Below are positions 16,527 through 25,246 of a stretch of DNA of 64,000 bases, piece after piece. Positions within the stretch are counted from its first letter, which is position 1. Each line of letters opens with the position of its first letter. Source of the stretch: Halanaerobium sp964649895. GTDB lineage: Bacteria > Bacillota > Halanaerobiia > Halanaerobiales > Halanaerobiaceae. Position numbers and translations under genes: made by a program. The notes under the pieces were generated by a model. The model was not told where the DNA came from, did no database searches, and saw nothing but the letters and a program-made list of their open reading frames with translations. The DNA lies in the NCBI GenBank assembly GCA_964649895.1, contig CAZYRX010000005.1, positions 6,607 through 70,606 on the forward strand, given 5' to 3'.

Positions 16527-17413
16527 TAGTCACCACTCACCTTCTCCTTAAATCTTTGTTGAGCTATGTCAGCAAAGATATTGAAAACAAGAGTAATCAA
16601 AAATAGTACAATTGCTATTCCAAATAAAGCCTGATAGTGTGTGCTTCCCACAGAGGCTTCTCCCATCTCAGCTGCAATAGTTGATGTCATTGGACGAACA
16701 GGTTTTAAAATATTGCTTGGAAACAAGGCTGCTCCTCCAGCTACCATCAAAACAGTCATGGTCTCTCCAATTGCTCGACCCATACCGAGAATAATAGCGG
16801 TTACAATACCAGAAGTAGCAGTAGGTAAAATAACTCTAACCATTGTTTCTAGACGATTACCACCTAAAGCTAAAGAAGCATCTCTGAAACTTTTAGGAAC
16901 TGCTGTTATAGCATCTTCTGCAAGACTCACAATAGTAGGCAGTGCCATAATACCTAACATTATCATTGCTGTTAGTGCAGTAAGCCCAGTAGGAAGACCA
17001 AAAATATCCTGCAGAAAGGGTCCTAATATTTTCATTCCAAATAGACCATAAATTACTGAGGGCACTCCAGCCAGCATTTCAATAGTTGGTTTTACTATAT
17101 TTTTATATTTTTTTGGCAGTATATAAGAAATATAAATAGCAGAAGCAACACCAAATGGAACTGCAACCACCATTGCTCCAATGGTAACAACAATTGAAGC
17201 AGAAAGTAAATTAAAAATTCCAAATCCTGGTGGATCATAGGTTGGATACCACTCAGTACCAAATAAAAAGTCAAATAGACCTACCTTAGTGAAAATTGGA
17301 GCACCTTCATTAAAGAGCACAATTATTATACCTGTTAAAAATAATATTGAAGAGAAAGCAAAGAACAGAAGTAATTTTTCGATTATCTTTTCTTTTGTCT
17401 TCCAGTTTAACAT
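16526..17413 (-). CDS. pstC: Phosphate ABC transporter permease PstC
   Basis: 295 residues with six membrane segments; MLAGVPSVIYGLFG and the EAA loop AITAVPKSFRDASLALGGNRLETMVRVILP mark it as PstC. ATG 17413 is preferred to GTG 17422, since GGGAGGGG lies about 10 bases before the ATG and directly against the GTG. It is separated from pstS by a 15-bp palindrome that probably lowers expression of pstCAB relative to pstS. Confidence 0.95.
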   Translation of the reverse strand: MLNWKTKEKIIEKLLLFFAFSSILFLTGIIIVLFNEGAPIFTKVGLFDFLFGTEWYPTYDPPGFGIFNLLSASIVVTIGAMVVAVPFGVASAIYISYILPKKYKNIVKPTIEMLAGVPSVIYGLFGMKILGPFLQDIFGLPTGLTALTAMIMLGIMALPTIVSLAEDAITAVPKSFRDASLALGGNRLETMVRVILPTATSGIVTAIILGMGRAIGETMTVLMVAGGAALFPSNILKPVRPMTSTIAAEMGEASVGSTHYQALFGIAIVLFLITLVFNIFADIAQQRFKEKVSGD

Positions 17414-17473
17414 ATCTTTCACCCCTCCCGTAAATAAATTAAATAAGCTTTAAAATAATATAAATAAACATTG

Positions 17474-17503
17474 AGAAAAAGGGAGAGGCCTCTCCCTTTT
17501 TCT
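17474..17503. terminator. Perfect 15-bp palindrome between pstS and pstC (attenuating terminator)
   Basis: AGAAAAAGGGAGAGG directly abuts its reverse complement. On minus the stem ends in CTTTTTCT, so it can act as a leaky terminator or as a 3' stabiliser of pstS mRNA. Confidence 0.6.
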
Positions 17504-17571
17504 AATCCATACTAGTACTATTTTATATATTGTTTATCTATTTATCATATTTATTAAATAATAATTTTATT

Positions 17572-18393
17572 TTAGTGAAGAGGTACAAATCCTAACTCTT
17601 CAACTAATCCTTGTCCTTCATTGCTAAGTACAAAGTTAATAAATGAATTTGTCAAACCTTCTGGCCATCCATCAGTAAACATAAATAATGGACGTGCTAT
17701 TGGAAATGCTCCACTTGCAACAGTTTCGTTTGAAGGCATTACTCCATTAACAGCAACAGTTTTTGTAGTATCATCAAGGTAGCCAAGTCCTACATAACCA
17801 ATTCCATTTTCAGTACTTGCAACTGTACTTGCAACTGCACCATTAGAAGCCTGCAGTAAAGCACCCTGCATTAGTCTTTCTCCACCAAGAGCAATTTCTC
17901 CAAATACTTCAAAAGTACCTGAACTTGAATCTCTAGATACAACTACTATCTCTTTGTCTGGGCCGCCAAATTCTGACCAATTTGTAGCTTCTCCTGTATA
18001 AATTGCCTGAATATCTTCTAACGATAGTCCTTCAACAGAGTTAGAAGGATGAACTACTACCGCAATACCATCCATAGCTACTCTATGAGGTACAGGGAAA
18101 ATGCCATTTTCTACTGCAGCTTCTACTTCTTCTTGTTTGATAAATCTTGAAGCATCTGCAATATTAACTGCACCATCAATTAAAGCTGCAATACCATTAC
18201 CAGAACCACCACCACGAACAGAAATATTCACATCAGAATTATTTTCCATGTAGACCTCAGCAGCTTTTTGAGCTATCGGAAGAACTGTAGATGAACCCTG
18301 AATAGTTAAGGTTTCTTGAGCTAATACACTAAAAGAAATAAGAGAAACTAGAACTAAAGCCATAACAATAACAATAGAATAATTTTTTTTCAT
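17572..18393 (-). CDS. pstS: Periplasmic phosphate-binding protein PstS
   Basis: 273 residues. Residues 1-25 are a Sec signal peptide ending VLA-QE with no lipobox Cys, so the mature protein is probably soluble in a periplasm. The phosphate site motifs are LTIQGSSTVLPIA, SVRGGGSGNGIAAL and SRDSSSGTFEVF. ATG is preceded by AAGGGGG at 12 bases. It is first of pstSCAB-phoU and is preceded by four Pho-box-like hexamers, so induction by phosphate starvation via PhoPR encoded just upstream is very likely. Confidence 0.95.
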   Translation of the reverse strand: MKKNYSIVIVMALVLVSLISFSVLAQETLTIQGSSTVLPIAQKAAEVYMENNSDVNISVRGGGSGNGIAALIDGAVNIADASRFIKQEEVEAAVENGIFPVPHRVAMDGIAVVVHPSNSVEGLSLEDIQAIYTGEATNWSEFGGPDKEIVVVSRDSSSGTFEVFGEIALGGERLMQGALLQASNGAVASTVASTENGIGYVGLGYLDDTTKTVAVNGVMPSNETVASGAFPIARPLFMFTDGWPEGLTNSFINFVLSNEGQGLVEELGFVPLH

Positions 18394-18442
18394 TTTAATT
18401 ATTTTCCCCCTTAAGGATTTTGTTTTTTTATTTTTTACTCTA

Positions 18443-18501
18443 TTTATAATTTAACACCCCAATGTTAAAACACTATTACTCCTTTGTTAACAAAACGTTA
18501 A
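18443..18501 (-). promoter_or_regulatory. PhoP box array and -10 of the pst operon
   Basis: On minus, four hexamers start every 11 bases: TTAACG (18501), TTAACA (18490), GTAATA (18479) and TTAACA (18468). This is the repeat length and consensus (TTAACA-like, 5-base gaps) of Bacillus PhoP boxes. A -10 box TATAAA lies at 18448-18443. No good -35 is visible, as expected for an activated promoter. Confidence 0.75.
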
Positions 18502-18534
18502 AAAACAAAAAACCGCCCTAAAAAGAGCGGTTTT
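18498..18534 (-). terminator. Terminator of phoPR
   Basis: Minus strand AAAACCGC / GCGGTTTT stem (18534-18527 with 18516-18509), further closed by inner pairs, followed by a T-rich tract (TTTTTTGTTTTTT including the stem end). It lies about 77 bases after phoR and just before the Pho boxes. Confidence 0.8.
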
Positions 18535-18610
18535 GAGATAATAACTGCATAAATTACTATAATTATATTATAATAATTGATTAATAATAAAATAAATATT
18601 ATATTTTCAG

Positions 18611-20392
18611 TCAACGAGCAATTTTTAGATAAAATGTAAATTTACTTCCTTTTCCTTCTTCACTTTCTACACTAATCTCACTGCTGTGCTGTTTAATGAT
18701 ATTTCTTACTATAGATAAACCAATACCAGTCCCCCCCATTGAACGAGAGCGAGCTTTATCAACTCTATAAAATCTTTCAAAAATTCTTTTTTTATCTTCT
18801 TCAGGAATTCCAATCCCAGAATCTTTAATAGAAAAAAACATCTTATCACCTGATTTTTTTACTTCTATATTAATATTACCACCTTCAGGTGTATACTTAA
18901 TAGCATTATCAAGCAAATTAATAATTACCTGTTCAATCTGCTGTTTAACCATATATACAGGAGGTAAATTATCTTCTACATTTAGTTTTATATCTATATT
19001 TTTTCTATATGCATTATCTGCCAGCAAATTATAAACCTTATCAAGCACCTCACTAAAACTTTCTGGTTTTAAATCAAATGTTTGAGACTCAATTTCTGAT
19101 AAATTAAGAAGATCTTTTATTAATATAGAAAGACGATCTGTTTCTTCTTTGATAATTCTTAAAAATTTATTTCTGATTTTCTGGTCTTTAATATCACTTT
19201 CGATTAGTGTGTCCAGATAACCTAAAATAGAAGTAAGTGGTGTCCGGAGTTCATGAGATACATTTGCCACAAAGTCATTCCTAACTGTTTCTAATTTTCT
19301 TAATTCGGTAATATCTGTTAATACAATAACTCCTCCATTAATATTATCTTCTTGATCAATTAATGGAATAAATGTTGCTTGAATAATTTTCTTATCTGGA
19401 TTCTGATAATTTATTTCTCTACTTATACTTTCCTTTTTCTCCAGAGCTCTTTCTAAATACATATCAATTCTATGGCTGAATAAAGAACTTATTAATTCTT
19501 TACCTTTAATCTGTTCTTTATCTATATTAAATATTTCTTGAGCAGCTGGATTAATTAATGTGATTTTCCCATCTTTATCTGTTGCAATAACACCATCCAC
19601 CATACTGTTCATTATCGCTTCAATACGATTTTTCTCCTGTGAAATTTCTCCAATCTTTTCTTCAAGTTCAGAAGCCATATAATTAAACATTTTCGCCAGA
19701 TTTTCTATTTCATTGTTATACTTTCTAACAGGTATACGCTGACTTAAATCACCTTCAGAAATTTTTCCAGCTGTTTCTGTCATCTTTTCTAAAGGTTTTA
19801 CGATACCAGATGTTAACTTCCAGCTCAAAAATATTGTTATAAAAGCTAATATAATGAAGAAAAACAAATAACTTTTTATGTCATCTATTAATATTTCTCT
19901 AATAAGATCTAATGACCTCGCTGATCTCAAAACACCTACTGTTTCTCCATCTTCAACTATAGCTTGAGCAAGATAAAGCATATCTTCTTCAATAGTATTG
20001 CTGTATCTAGTTGAACTTTCTGCAGTTTTGTTCTCTAATGCGGATTTAATCTCAGGCCTATTTCGATGATTATCCATTTCAGTTATTTCGTGATGTGAAT
20101 CTGCTAAAACTTTTCCATTCAAATCTACAATAGTAATTCTGCTTTCTGTACTATTAGACCAAACTTTAGCCTTATTTTCTAAATAGGTAGAATTGAAATT
20201 AAATCCATCTTCTTTAATTTCATCAATCATCAGATTTGTATAATGTTCCAAACTTATTTTTTCCTGCTCAAGATAAAAATTACGATGATTATTACTAAAA
20301 TAATAAAAACTTAGAGCAATAATTAACAACTGTATAATAATGAATATAATAAAAAGACGGTTTTTTATCCCAATTTTATTCCATTTTAACAA
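18611..20392 (-). CDS. phoR: Phosphate sensor histidine kinase PhoR
   Basis: 593 residues: membrane helix at about 12-31, extracytoplasmic sensor region to about 168, second helix to about 188, HAMP to about 242, PAS at about 250-355 (MNSMVDGVIATDKDGKITLINPAA), HisKA with VSHELRTPLTS, and an HATPase with N, G1 and G2 boxes (NLLDNAIKYT, DSGIGIPEED, GGTGIGLSI). Its TTG start at 20392 follows a GGGGTGGGG site and overlaps the phoP end by 17 bases. Position next to pst genes supports PhoR rather than another kinase of this architecture. Confidence 0.9.
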   Translation of the reverse strand: MLKWNKIGIKNRLFIIFIIIQLLIIALSFYYFSNNHRNFYLEQEKISLEHYTNLMIDEIKEDGFNFNSTYLENKAKVWSNSTESRITIVDLNGKVLADSHHEITEMDNHRNRPEIKSALENKTAESSTRYSNTIEEDMLYLAQAIVEDGETVGVLRSARSLDLIREILIDDIKSYLFFFIILAFITIFLSWKLTSGIVKPLEKMTETAGKISEGDLSQRIPVRKYNNEIENLAKMFNYMASELEEKIGEISQEKNRIEAIMNSMVDGVIATDKDGKITLINPAAQEIFNIDKEQIKGKELISSLFSHRIDMYLERALEKKESISREINYQNPDKKIIQATFIPLIDQEDNINGGVIVLTDITELRKLETVRNDFVANVSHELRTPLTSILGYLDTLIESDIKDQKIRNKFLRIIKEETDRLSILIKDLLNLSEIESQTFDLKPESFSEVLDKVYNLLADNAYRKNIDIKLNVEDNLPPVYMVKQQIEQVIINLLDNAIKYTPEGGNINIEVKKSGDKMFFSIKDSGIGIPEEDKKRIFERFYRVDKARSRSMGGTGIGLSIVRNIIKQHSSEISVESEEGKGSKFTFYLKIAR

Positions 20393-21065
20393 ATTTATAC
20401 CCCACCCCTCTAACTGTTTTAATTAGCTCTTCTTTAATCTTCTTACGCAATCTTCTTATATGAACATCTACTGTTCTTGTATCTCCTGCATATTCATACC
20501 CCCAAATTTTCTCTAACAAAAGATTTCTGCTGAGAACTCTCCCTTGATTAATAATTAAGTATCTCAACAGTTCAAATTCTTTAGGAGTTAAAATTATTTT
20601 TTCACCTTTAAATTCAACTTCATGTCTAGAAATATCCAGGTTCAAATGACCTATTGTTATTATTTCATCTGCTATCATTTCATCAGTATTTTTTACTTCT
20701 TTTATTCTTCTAAATATAGCTTTAATTCTTGCAATTAATTCTCTTGGACTAAATGGCTTAGTCATATAGTCATCTGCACCCATTTCTAACCCGAGAATTC
20801 TTTCTACTTCTTCTCCTTTTGCAGTTAACATTATTATAGGTATTTTTCTTAATTTATCATTATTTCTTATTTCTTTACAAACTTCCATACCATCAATTTC
20901 AGGAAGCATTAAATCTAAAACAATAAGATCTACTTCACTATTTAATTTTTCCAATGCTTCTTTACCATCAGCAGCTTTGACAACACTAAAACCAGCATTT
21001 TTTAGATTAAACTCAATTAATTCTCGTATATTTTTCTCATCTTCAACAACCAAGATTTTTTCCAT
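20376..21065 (-). CDS. phoP: OmpR-family response regulator PhoP
   Basis: 229 residues. Receiver domain: EDEKN acidic pocket, phospho-Asp in VDLIVLDLMLPEIDG at about 52, Thr of MLTAKGE and Lys of MTKPFSPREL. C-terminal winged helix contains LTPKEFELLRYL and TVDVHIRRLRKKI. ATG has GGGAGG 9 bases upstream. It activates phosphate-starvation genes; hexamers that fit PhoP sites are found before pstS. Confidence 0.92.
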   Translation of the reverse strand: MEKILVVEDEKNIRELIEFNLKNAGFSVVKAADGKEALEKLNSEVDLIVLDLMLPEIDGMEVCKEIRNNDKLRKIPIIMLTAKGEEVERILGLEMGADDYMTKPFSPRELIARIKAIFRRIKEVKNTDEMIADEIITIGHLNLDISRHEVEFKGEKIILTPKEFELLRYLIINQGRVLSRNLLLEKIWGYEYAGDTRTVDVHIRRLRKKIKEELIKTVRGVGYKFVKME

Positions 21066-21087
21066 AGCAAATCCTCCCGGATCTTAT

Positions 21088-21116
21088 ATTTTAAACAAAA
21101 TTACATGCATCATCAA
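21088..21116 (-). promoter_or_regulatory. phoPR promoter
   Basis: Minus strand TTGATG (21116-21111), 17 bases, TAAAAT (21093-21088). Leader about 17-20 bases to the ATG of phoP. Confidence 0.55.
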
Positions 21117-21141
21117 AAAAACAATTCATTTTCTTAATTGC

Positions 21142-21320
21142 CACTTATGTTGAAACGGCTTTACTTTTATTTAATCATGATAAGTTGTTTATCTATTTCA
21201 AATATCCTCCAGAGAAAATGTTTATCTGATTTTGCACTTCAGACGGAATAGCTTTGATTATAATACTAACAAAGATGGTAACTTATCTTAATTAACACTT
21301 CAATTGGAACAGATTTGAAT
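21142..21320 (+). repeat. Three degenerate 25-bp direct repeats in the phoP-nptA gap
   Basis: Copies at 21142-21166, 21235-21259 and 21296-21320 align without gaps to CACTT-(A/C)-...-G-(G/A)-AA-(C/T)-(G/A)-G-(C/A)-TTT-(A/G)-..T. Copies 2 and 3 match at 17 of 25 positions. They lie upstream of the phoP promoter in a 452-base region that otherwise has no gene. Function unknown. Confidence 0.45.
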
Positions 21321-21436
21321 ACAATTGATTATGAAAAAGTTTTTTCCATGTCTGAGTGAAACGAGTTAGAAAAAACTCATAATCATTTGTAAATGAAAAT
21401 CGTAGTGGAAATTGTGGTTAATTAAGATAATGAACT
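21283..21436. repeat. Large imperfect inverted repeat in the phoP-nptA gap
   Basis: The left arm contains TTATCTTAATTAAC, then GATTATGA and GTTTTTTC; the right arm carries their reverse complements (GTTAATTAAGATAA near 21416-21430; TCATAATC and GAAAAAAC near 21368-21386). Both arms are about 65-70 bases with diverged middles and a centre near 21355. The layout resembles a degraded miniature inverted-repeat element or a long structured RNA. Confidence 0.5.
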
Positions 21437-21450
21437 ATCTATATTATAGC

Positions 21451-21479
21451 AAAAAGAGACTCCTTAAAAAAGGAGTCTC
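21451..21479 (-). terminator. Terminator of the Na/Pi cotransporter gene
   Basis: GAGACTCCTT / AAGGAGTCTC perfect 10-bp stem, 4-base loop, followed on minus by TTTTT. Confidence 0.9.
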
Positions 21480-21517
21480 AATAAAAATAAAGTATTATTA
21501 TGTTAAATCTTTGTAAA

Positions 21518-23200
21518 CTAAACAGCTTTTTCCTCAGATTCACCATCATAAATTTCAATAATACTGTGAGCAATATCAGCCATTTGATCACTAATATGCT
21601 CTAAATTGTCAAGAATTTCTAAAAGGATAATTCCTGAACTAGGATCACAGACTGACTTATCAGATCTTTTAATCCTGCTGATACTTTCATGTCTAAACTG
21701 GATCTGCATTTTATCCAGTCTTTCTTCAGCTTCAAGAATCTCAGCAGCTATAGCAAGATCATCTGTTTCAATTAATTGACCCGTTTTATCAAGTACATCA
21801 CAAACAATCTCATATACTTCTTTAATAGTATTTTGGGCATCTTCAGAAAATGTTAATTTGTTTTCAGTTCTTTCTTCTATAAGATTGGCAATTTCATCTG
21901 CATCATCAGCAATACTCTCAATATCATCAACAACTGCAAAATATTTATCCAGAGTTCTAATATCTACTTCGTTTAACTGTGCCTGAGGAATTTTTTGAAT
22001 AAAATGAAGCAGTTCTTCTTCCATTTCATTAACAATAACTTCATGTCGTCTAATTTTTTTAACTGCTTTATCTTCATTACTTAAAAATGCTGCAACTGAG
22101 TCACATACCATATTACGAGAAATTTCATGCATTGCTATAATTTCTTTTTTAACCTGATCAATTGCTACATATGGTGTGCTGAGCATTCTTTCATCGATAA
22201 AGGTAGTTCCACGTTTTAAAGCAGTTTCTTCTCCAGGAATAATCTTTTTGACCAAATAAACCATAAAAGCTGTAAATGGTAACCAGATTAATGTATTTAA
22301 AACATTGAAAAATGTGTGAGTATTAGCAAGTAATCTTTCTGTAGAAGGATTAACCTGACCGAAATAACCACTTACTGTTATTAGTAAGTTTTGTATGCCT
22401 GTAGAAAAATCTGGTATTAAATATAGAAAACCAATCATTAGACCTGCACCAAGCACATTAAATAGAAAGTGTGCAGCTGCAGCTCGTTTTGCAGTTAGAT
22501 TAGCTCCTATAGCTGATAAAATAGCAGTAACTGTTGTACCAATGTTGCTGCCTAAAAGAATTGGGATGGCAGAATTATAATCTATCGCTCCTGCTGTGAC
22601 AAGACCTAACAAAATACCAAAAGATGCGCTACTGCTCTGAACCATTACTGTGACAACAATACCAGTTAAGACTCCTAAAATTGGATACTGAGAAAAACTT
22701 TCCATCCAATTTACAAAAACAGGTGAATTTCGAAGCGGACTCATCGTATCACCCATAGTCTCTAAGCCTAAGAATAATAATCCAAATCCAAGAATCACCT
22801 GACCTATGTACTGAAATTTTTTACTTCTAGAGAAAAGATAAGTAAATGCTCCAATTGCAATGGCATGAAAAGCATAATCACCCAATTTGAAAGCAATTAA
22901 CTGAGCGGTGATTGTTGTACCAATATTTGCCCCCATGATTACTCCAACAGATTGAGCTAGTGTCATTAATCCAGCATTAACAAAACCAACTACCATAACT
23001 GTGGTTGCACTACTGCTCTGAATAATTGAAGTGACAACTGTTCCAACACCTACCCCCATAATAGGTTTGGATGTCATTACAGCAAGAAAATGCCTCAATT
23101 TTTTCCCGGCAGTTTTTTGTAATCCTTCACTCATCTGTTTCATACCATAAATAAACAGGCCTAAACCGCCAAATAAACCTACAGCCAATTCAAATCCCAA
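21518..23200 (-). CDS. Na/Pi cotransporter family protein with C-terminal PhoU domain
   Basis: 560 residues. The N-terminal 320 residues hold two inverted Na/Pi repeats with the QSSSA motifs (SIIQSSSATTVMVV and MVQSSSASFGILLG), each preceded by a GxNIGTT segment (GANIGTTITA, GSNIGTTVTA). From about 350 the protein is helical and PhoU-like. It probably moves phosphate with sodium. The start is TTG 23200, 6 bases after AAAGGGGAG. It is adjacent to phoPR but has its own terminator. Confidence 0.9.
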   Translation of the reverse strand: MGFELAVGLFGGLGLFIYGMKQMSEGLQKTAGKKLRHFLAVMTSKPIMGVGVGTVVTSIIQSSSATTVMVVGFVNAGLMTLAQSVGVIMGANIGTTITAQLIAFKLGDYAFHAIAIGAFTYLFSRSKKFQYIGQVILGFGLLFLGLETMGDTMSPLRNSPVFVNWMESFSQYPILGVLTGIVVTVMVQSSSASFGILLGLVTAGAIDYNSAIPILLGSNIGTTVTAILSAIGANLTAKRAAAAHFLFNVLGAGLMIGFLYLIPDFSTGIQNLLITVSGYFGQVNPSTERLLANTHTFFNVLNTLIWLPFTAFMVYLVKKIIPGEETALKRGTTFIDERMLSTPYVAIDQVKKEIIAMHEISRNMVCDSVAAFLSNEDKAVKKIRRHEVIVNEMEEELLHFIQKIPQAQLNEVDIRTLDKYFAVVDDIESIADDADEIANLIEERTENKLTFSEDAQNTIKEVYEIVCDVLDKTGQLIETDDLAIAAEILEAEERLDKMQIQFRHESISRIKRSDKSVCDPSSGIILLEILDNLEHISDQMADIAHSIIEIYDGESEEKAV

Positions 23201-23292
23201 ATAAATCTCCCCTTTCTGTTCAGAGATTACTATTATTAATTTGTTTTTAACTCGAATTGTCTTTTATTTTGATAGCATAATAAACAGACAGG

Positions 23293-23318
23293 AAAAAAAG
23301 CAGCCTTAATTGGCTGCT
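23293..23318 (-). terminator. Terminator of veg
   Basis: AGCAGCC / GGCTGCT stem with 6-base loop followed by TTTTTTT on minus. Confidence 0.9.
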
Positions 23319-23345
23319 ATTTGATTAGAAAAAAATAAAAATATA

Positions 23346-23603
23346 TTAAAAACCTATTTTTACTTCATCATCTTTCGATTTTATAACTACATCATCTGTT
23401 AATAGATCAGCATAAGTATAAGAAAGACGCCTGATTTGATTATGGTCTTTAATTCTAACAACAAATACATTTCTGTGCGTCTTTTCTAAGACTCCTTCTT
23501 TTTCTACTGCTTTTCTTCTACCTCGATTAGCTTTGACACTAACTCTATGGCCTACAAAAGATTTAACCTCTTCTTTTATCTGGTCTAAAACATTTTCTTT
23601 CAT
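23346..23603 (-). CDS. veg: Veg family protein
   Basis: 85 residues. The pattern DQIKEEVKSFVGHRVSVKANRGRRK followed by GVLEKTHRNVFVV and RRLSYTYADLLTDDV is that of Veg, a small Firmicutes protein linked to biofilm gene control and spore outgrowth. ATG 23603 is preferred to the adjacent TTG 23606; GGGGTGAG lies 7 bases before it. The gene usually sits near ksgA, as it does here with one gene between. Confidence 0.93.
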   Translation of the reverse strand: MKENVLDQIKEEVKSFVGHRVSVKANRGRRKAVEKEGVLEKTHRNVFVVRIKDHNQIRRLSYTYADLLTDDVVIKSKDDEVKIGF

Positions 23604-23698
23604 CAAAGCTCACCCCGCTTGTAAAAGACAATTCATGAGTAATTATATCATAATAAATTATTTTTAGCAAAAGCAGAGAAGATGACTTTATATTGTGA

Positions 23699-24178
23699 TT
23701 ATTTAGTGAATTTATCAGCAACCGTGGAAGCAGCATAAGCATCAGGTTTAATATATGCTTCAAATCCACTACCCACAACCATTCCTACTACTTCTTTTAT
23801 AATCTGATTTGTGGGACCATTTTCACCTACATCGATGTGTACCTCAATATCAACATTTTCCTCAGCAATTTCCTCTGAAGCTAAAAGAGAAGTTAACTCC
23901 CCAGCAACTTTAAGGCTTCTTGAGACTTCATAAAATATCCTCTGCTTCATACCAGCCTTAAATTCTATGCTGCTTTTATGGTAAAAATAGCGGCCCCCTC
24001 TCCCCACACGATAAATTACTATAGCTGTTACAAAAACTGCTTCATCAAAACCGGGCTGAGAATCAGTACCAACTATTAATCTGTAGTCATGACTATGCTC
24101 TGATCTTACAAACTCCATAATTTTTTCAAAAGTATCTTCAACTGTCAACATACCTTCCTTAGGACTGATAAAATTCAT
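23699..24178 (-). CDS. YkuK-like RNase H-fold family protein (DUF458)
   Basis: 159 residues. RLIVGTDSQ near residue 33 (Asp on the first strand), FVTAIVIYRVGRGGRYFY, and VDIEVHIDVGENGPTNQII are typical of the YkuK/DUF458 family, predicted to have an RNase H-like fold. Biochemical activity is not established. ATG has AGGTGA 4 bases upstream. It lies between veg and ksgA on the same strand. Confidence 0.82.
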   Translation of the reverse strand: MNFISPKEGMLTVEDTFEKIMEFVRSEHSHDYRLIVGTDSQPGFDEAVFVTAIVIYRVGRGGRYFYHKSSIEFKAGMKQRIFYEVSRSLKVAGELTSLLASEEIAEENVDIEVHIDVGENGPTNQIIKEVVGMVVGSGFEAYIKPDAYAASTVADKFTK

Positions 24179-24250
24179 CCATTCACCTGCTCTCTTTTTT
24201 ATATATAACTCAAATTTTTATTAGATATTTTGTTTAATCATTAGATATAT

Positions 24251-25159
24251 TTATATTGTATTTTCATCCTCATTATTTATCATTTTATAAATTCTATTAC
24301 TTATAGAGATCATCTCTGATATAGAAAGCTTTTCACCTCTTTTTTTAATACCTATTCCTTCATCCTGTAGAGCTTTTGTTATTAAATCCCTATCTAAGTT
24401 GATTACAGCCGATTTGCTTAAGCTGTTTCTTAGTGTTTTCCTTCTCTGCTGAAAAATGGATTTAACTATTTTAAAGAAAAAGCTTTTATCTAAAACTTTT
24501 TGCTGATATATATTTTTTTCATAAGGCTTTAAACTGACAATTACTGAGTCTACATCAGGACTTGGCATAAATACCGAAGAAGGTACCTGATGAACAATCT
24601 CGGGTTTCATATGATATTGTACAGCAATACTTAAAGACCCGAATTTTTTAGTTCCAGGACCAGCACAAATTCTTTCTCCAACTTCTTTTTGCACCATGAA
24701 TACCAGCTGTTCCAATTCTAAACCACTTTCCAATACTCCCATTATGATAGGAGTGGTAACATAATAAGGGAGGTTAGCAATTAACTTAACAGGTCTCTTC
24801 TCTAAATTATATTTGGCAGCAGTATCTTTCCAATTCAAATCCACTGCATCCTCATTTATAAGCTTGAGTTTCTCTTCTTTATTAAAAAGGTCATTTAAAA
24901 CTTCAATCATTTCAGAATCTTTTTCTACTGCCAGAACACTACCTTCCTTCAAATTCTCCAGTAATGCTTGAGTTAAAGATCCGATTCCTGGGCCAACTTC
25001 AATTATAAACTCATCACCTTTAATATCTGCAGCAGAAATTATAATATCGATTATATTTGAATCAATTAAAAAATTTTGGCCTAGCCCATGTTTTAACTGC
25101 AAATTATATTTATTTAAGATTTTCTTTGTCTCAGAAGGAGATGCAATTTTATTTTTCAT
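24251..25159 (-). CDS. ksgA: 16S rRNA dimethyladenosine transferase
   Basis: Dimethylates two adjacent adenines in the 3' hairpin of 16S rRNA. 302 residues. SAM motif FIIEVGPGIGSLTQALLE, catalytic NLPYYVTTPI and RRKTLRNSL are visible. The longest frame starts at ATG 25174, but the AAGG there touches that codon; ATG 25159 gives MKNKIASPSETKKILNKY, matching the N terminus of Bacillus KsgA. The spacing to AAGGAT is long (13 bases), so the start is likely but not certain. Confidence 0.95.
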   Translation of the reverse strand: MKNKIASPSETKKILNKYNLQLKHGLGQNFLIDSNIIDIIISAADIKGDEFIIEVGPGIGSLTQALLENLKEGSVLAVEKDSEMIEVLNDLFNKEEKLKLINEDAVDLNWKDTAAKYNLEKRPVKLIANLPYYVTTPIIMGVLESGLELEQLVFMVQKEVGERICAGPGTKKFGSLSIAVQYHMKPEIVHQVPSSVFMPSPDVDSVIVSLKPYEKNIYQQKVLDKSFFFKIVKSIFQQRRKTLRNSLSKSAVINLDRDLITKALQDEGIGIKKRGEKLSISEMISISNRIYKMINNEDENTI

Positions 25160-25246
25160 ATTAATTATAATCATCCTTAAATTTAGTTATTTAATGTTTT
25201 TATTTCTTGAGCAATGTGTTTTAAAGTAATTAATTATTGAATAATC

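Noticed and set aside
23563..23778. 71-residue frame on minus between veg and the ykuK-like gene
   Set aside because: It overlaps both real genes in another frame, has no family features and no ribosome site.
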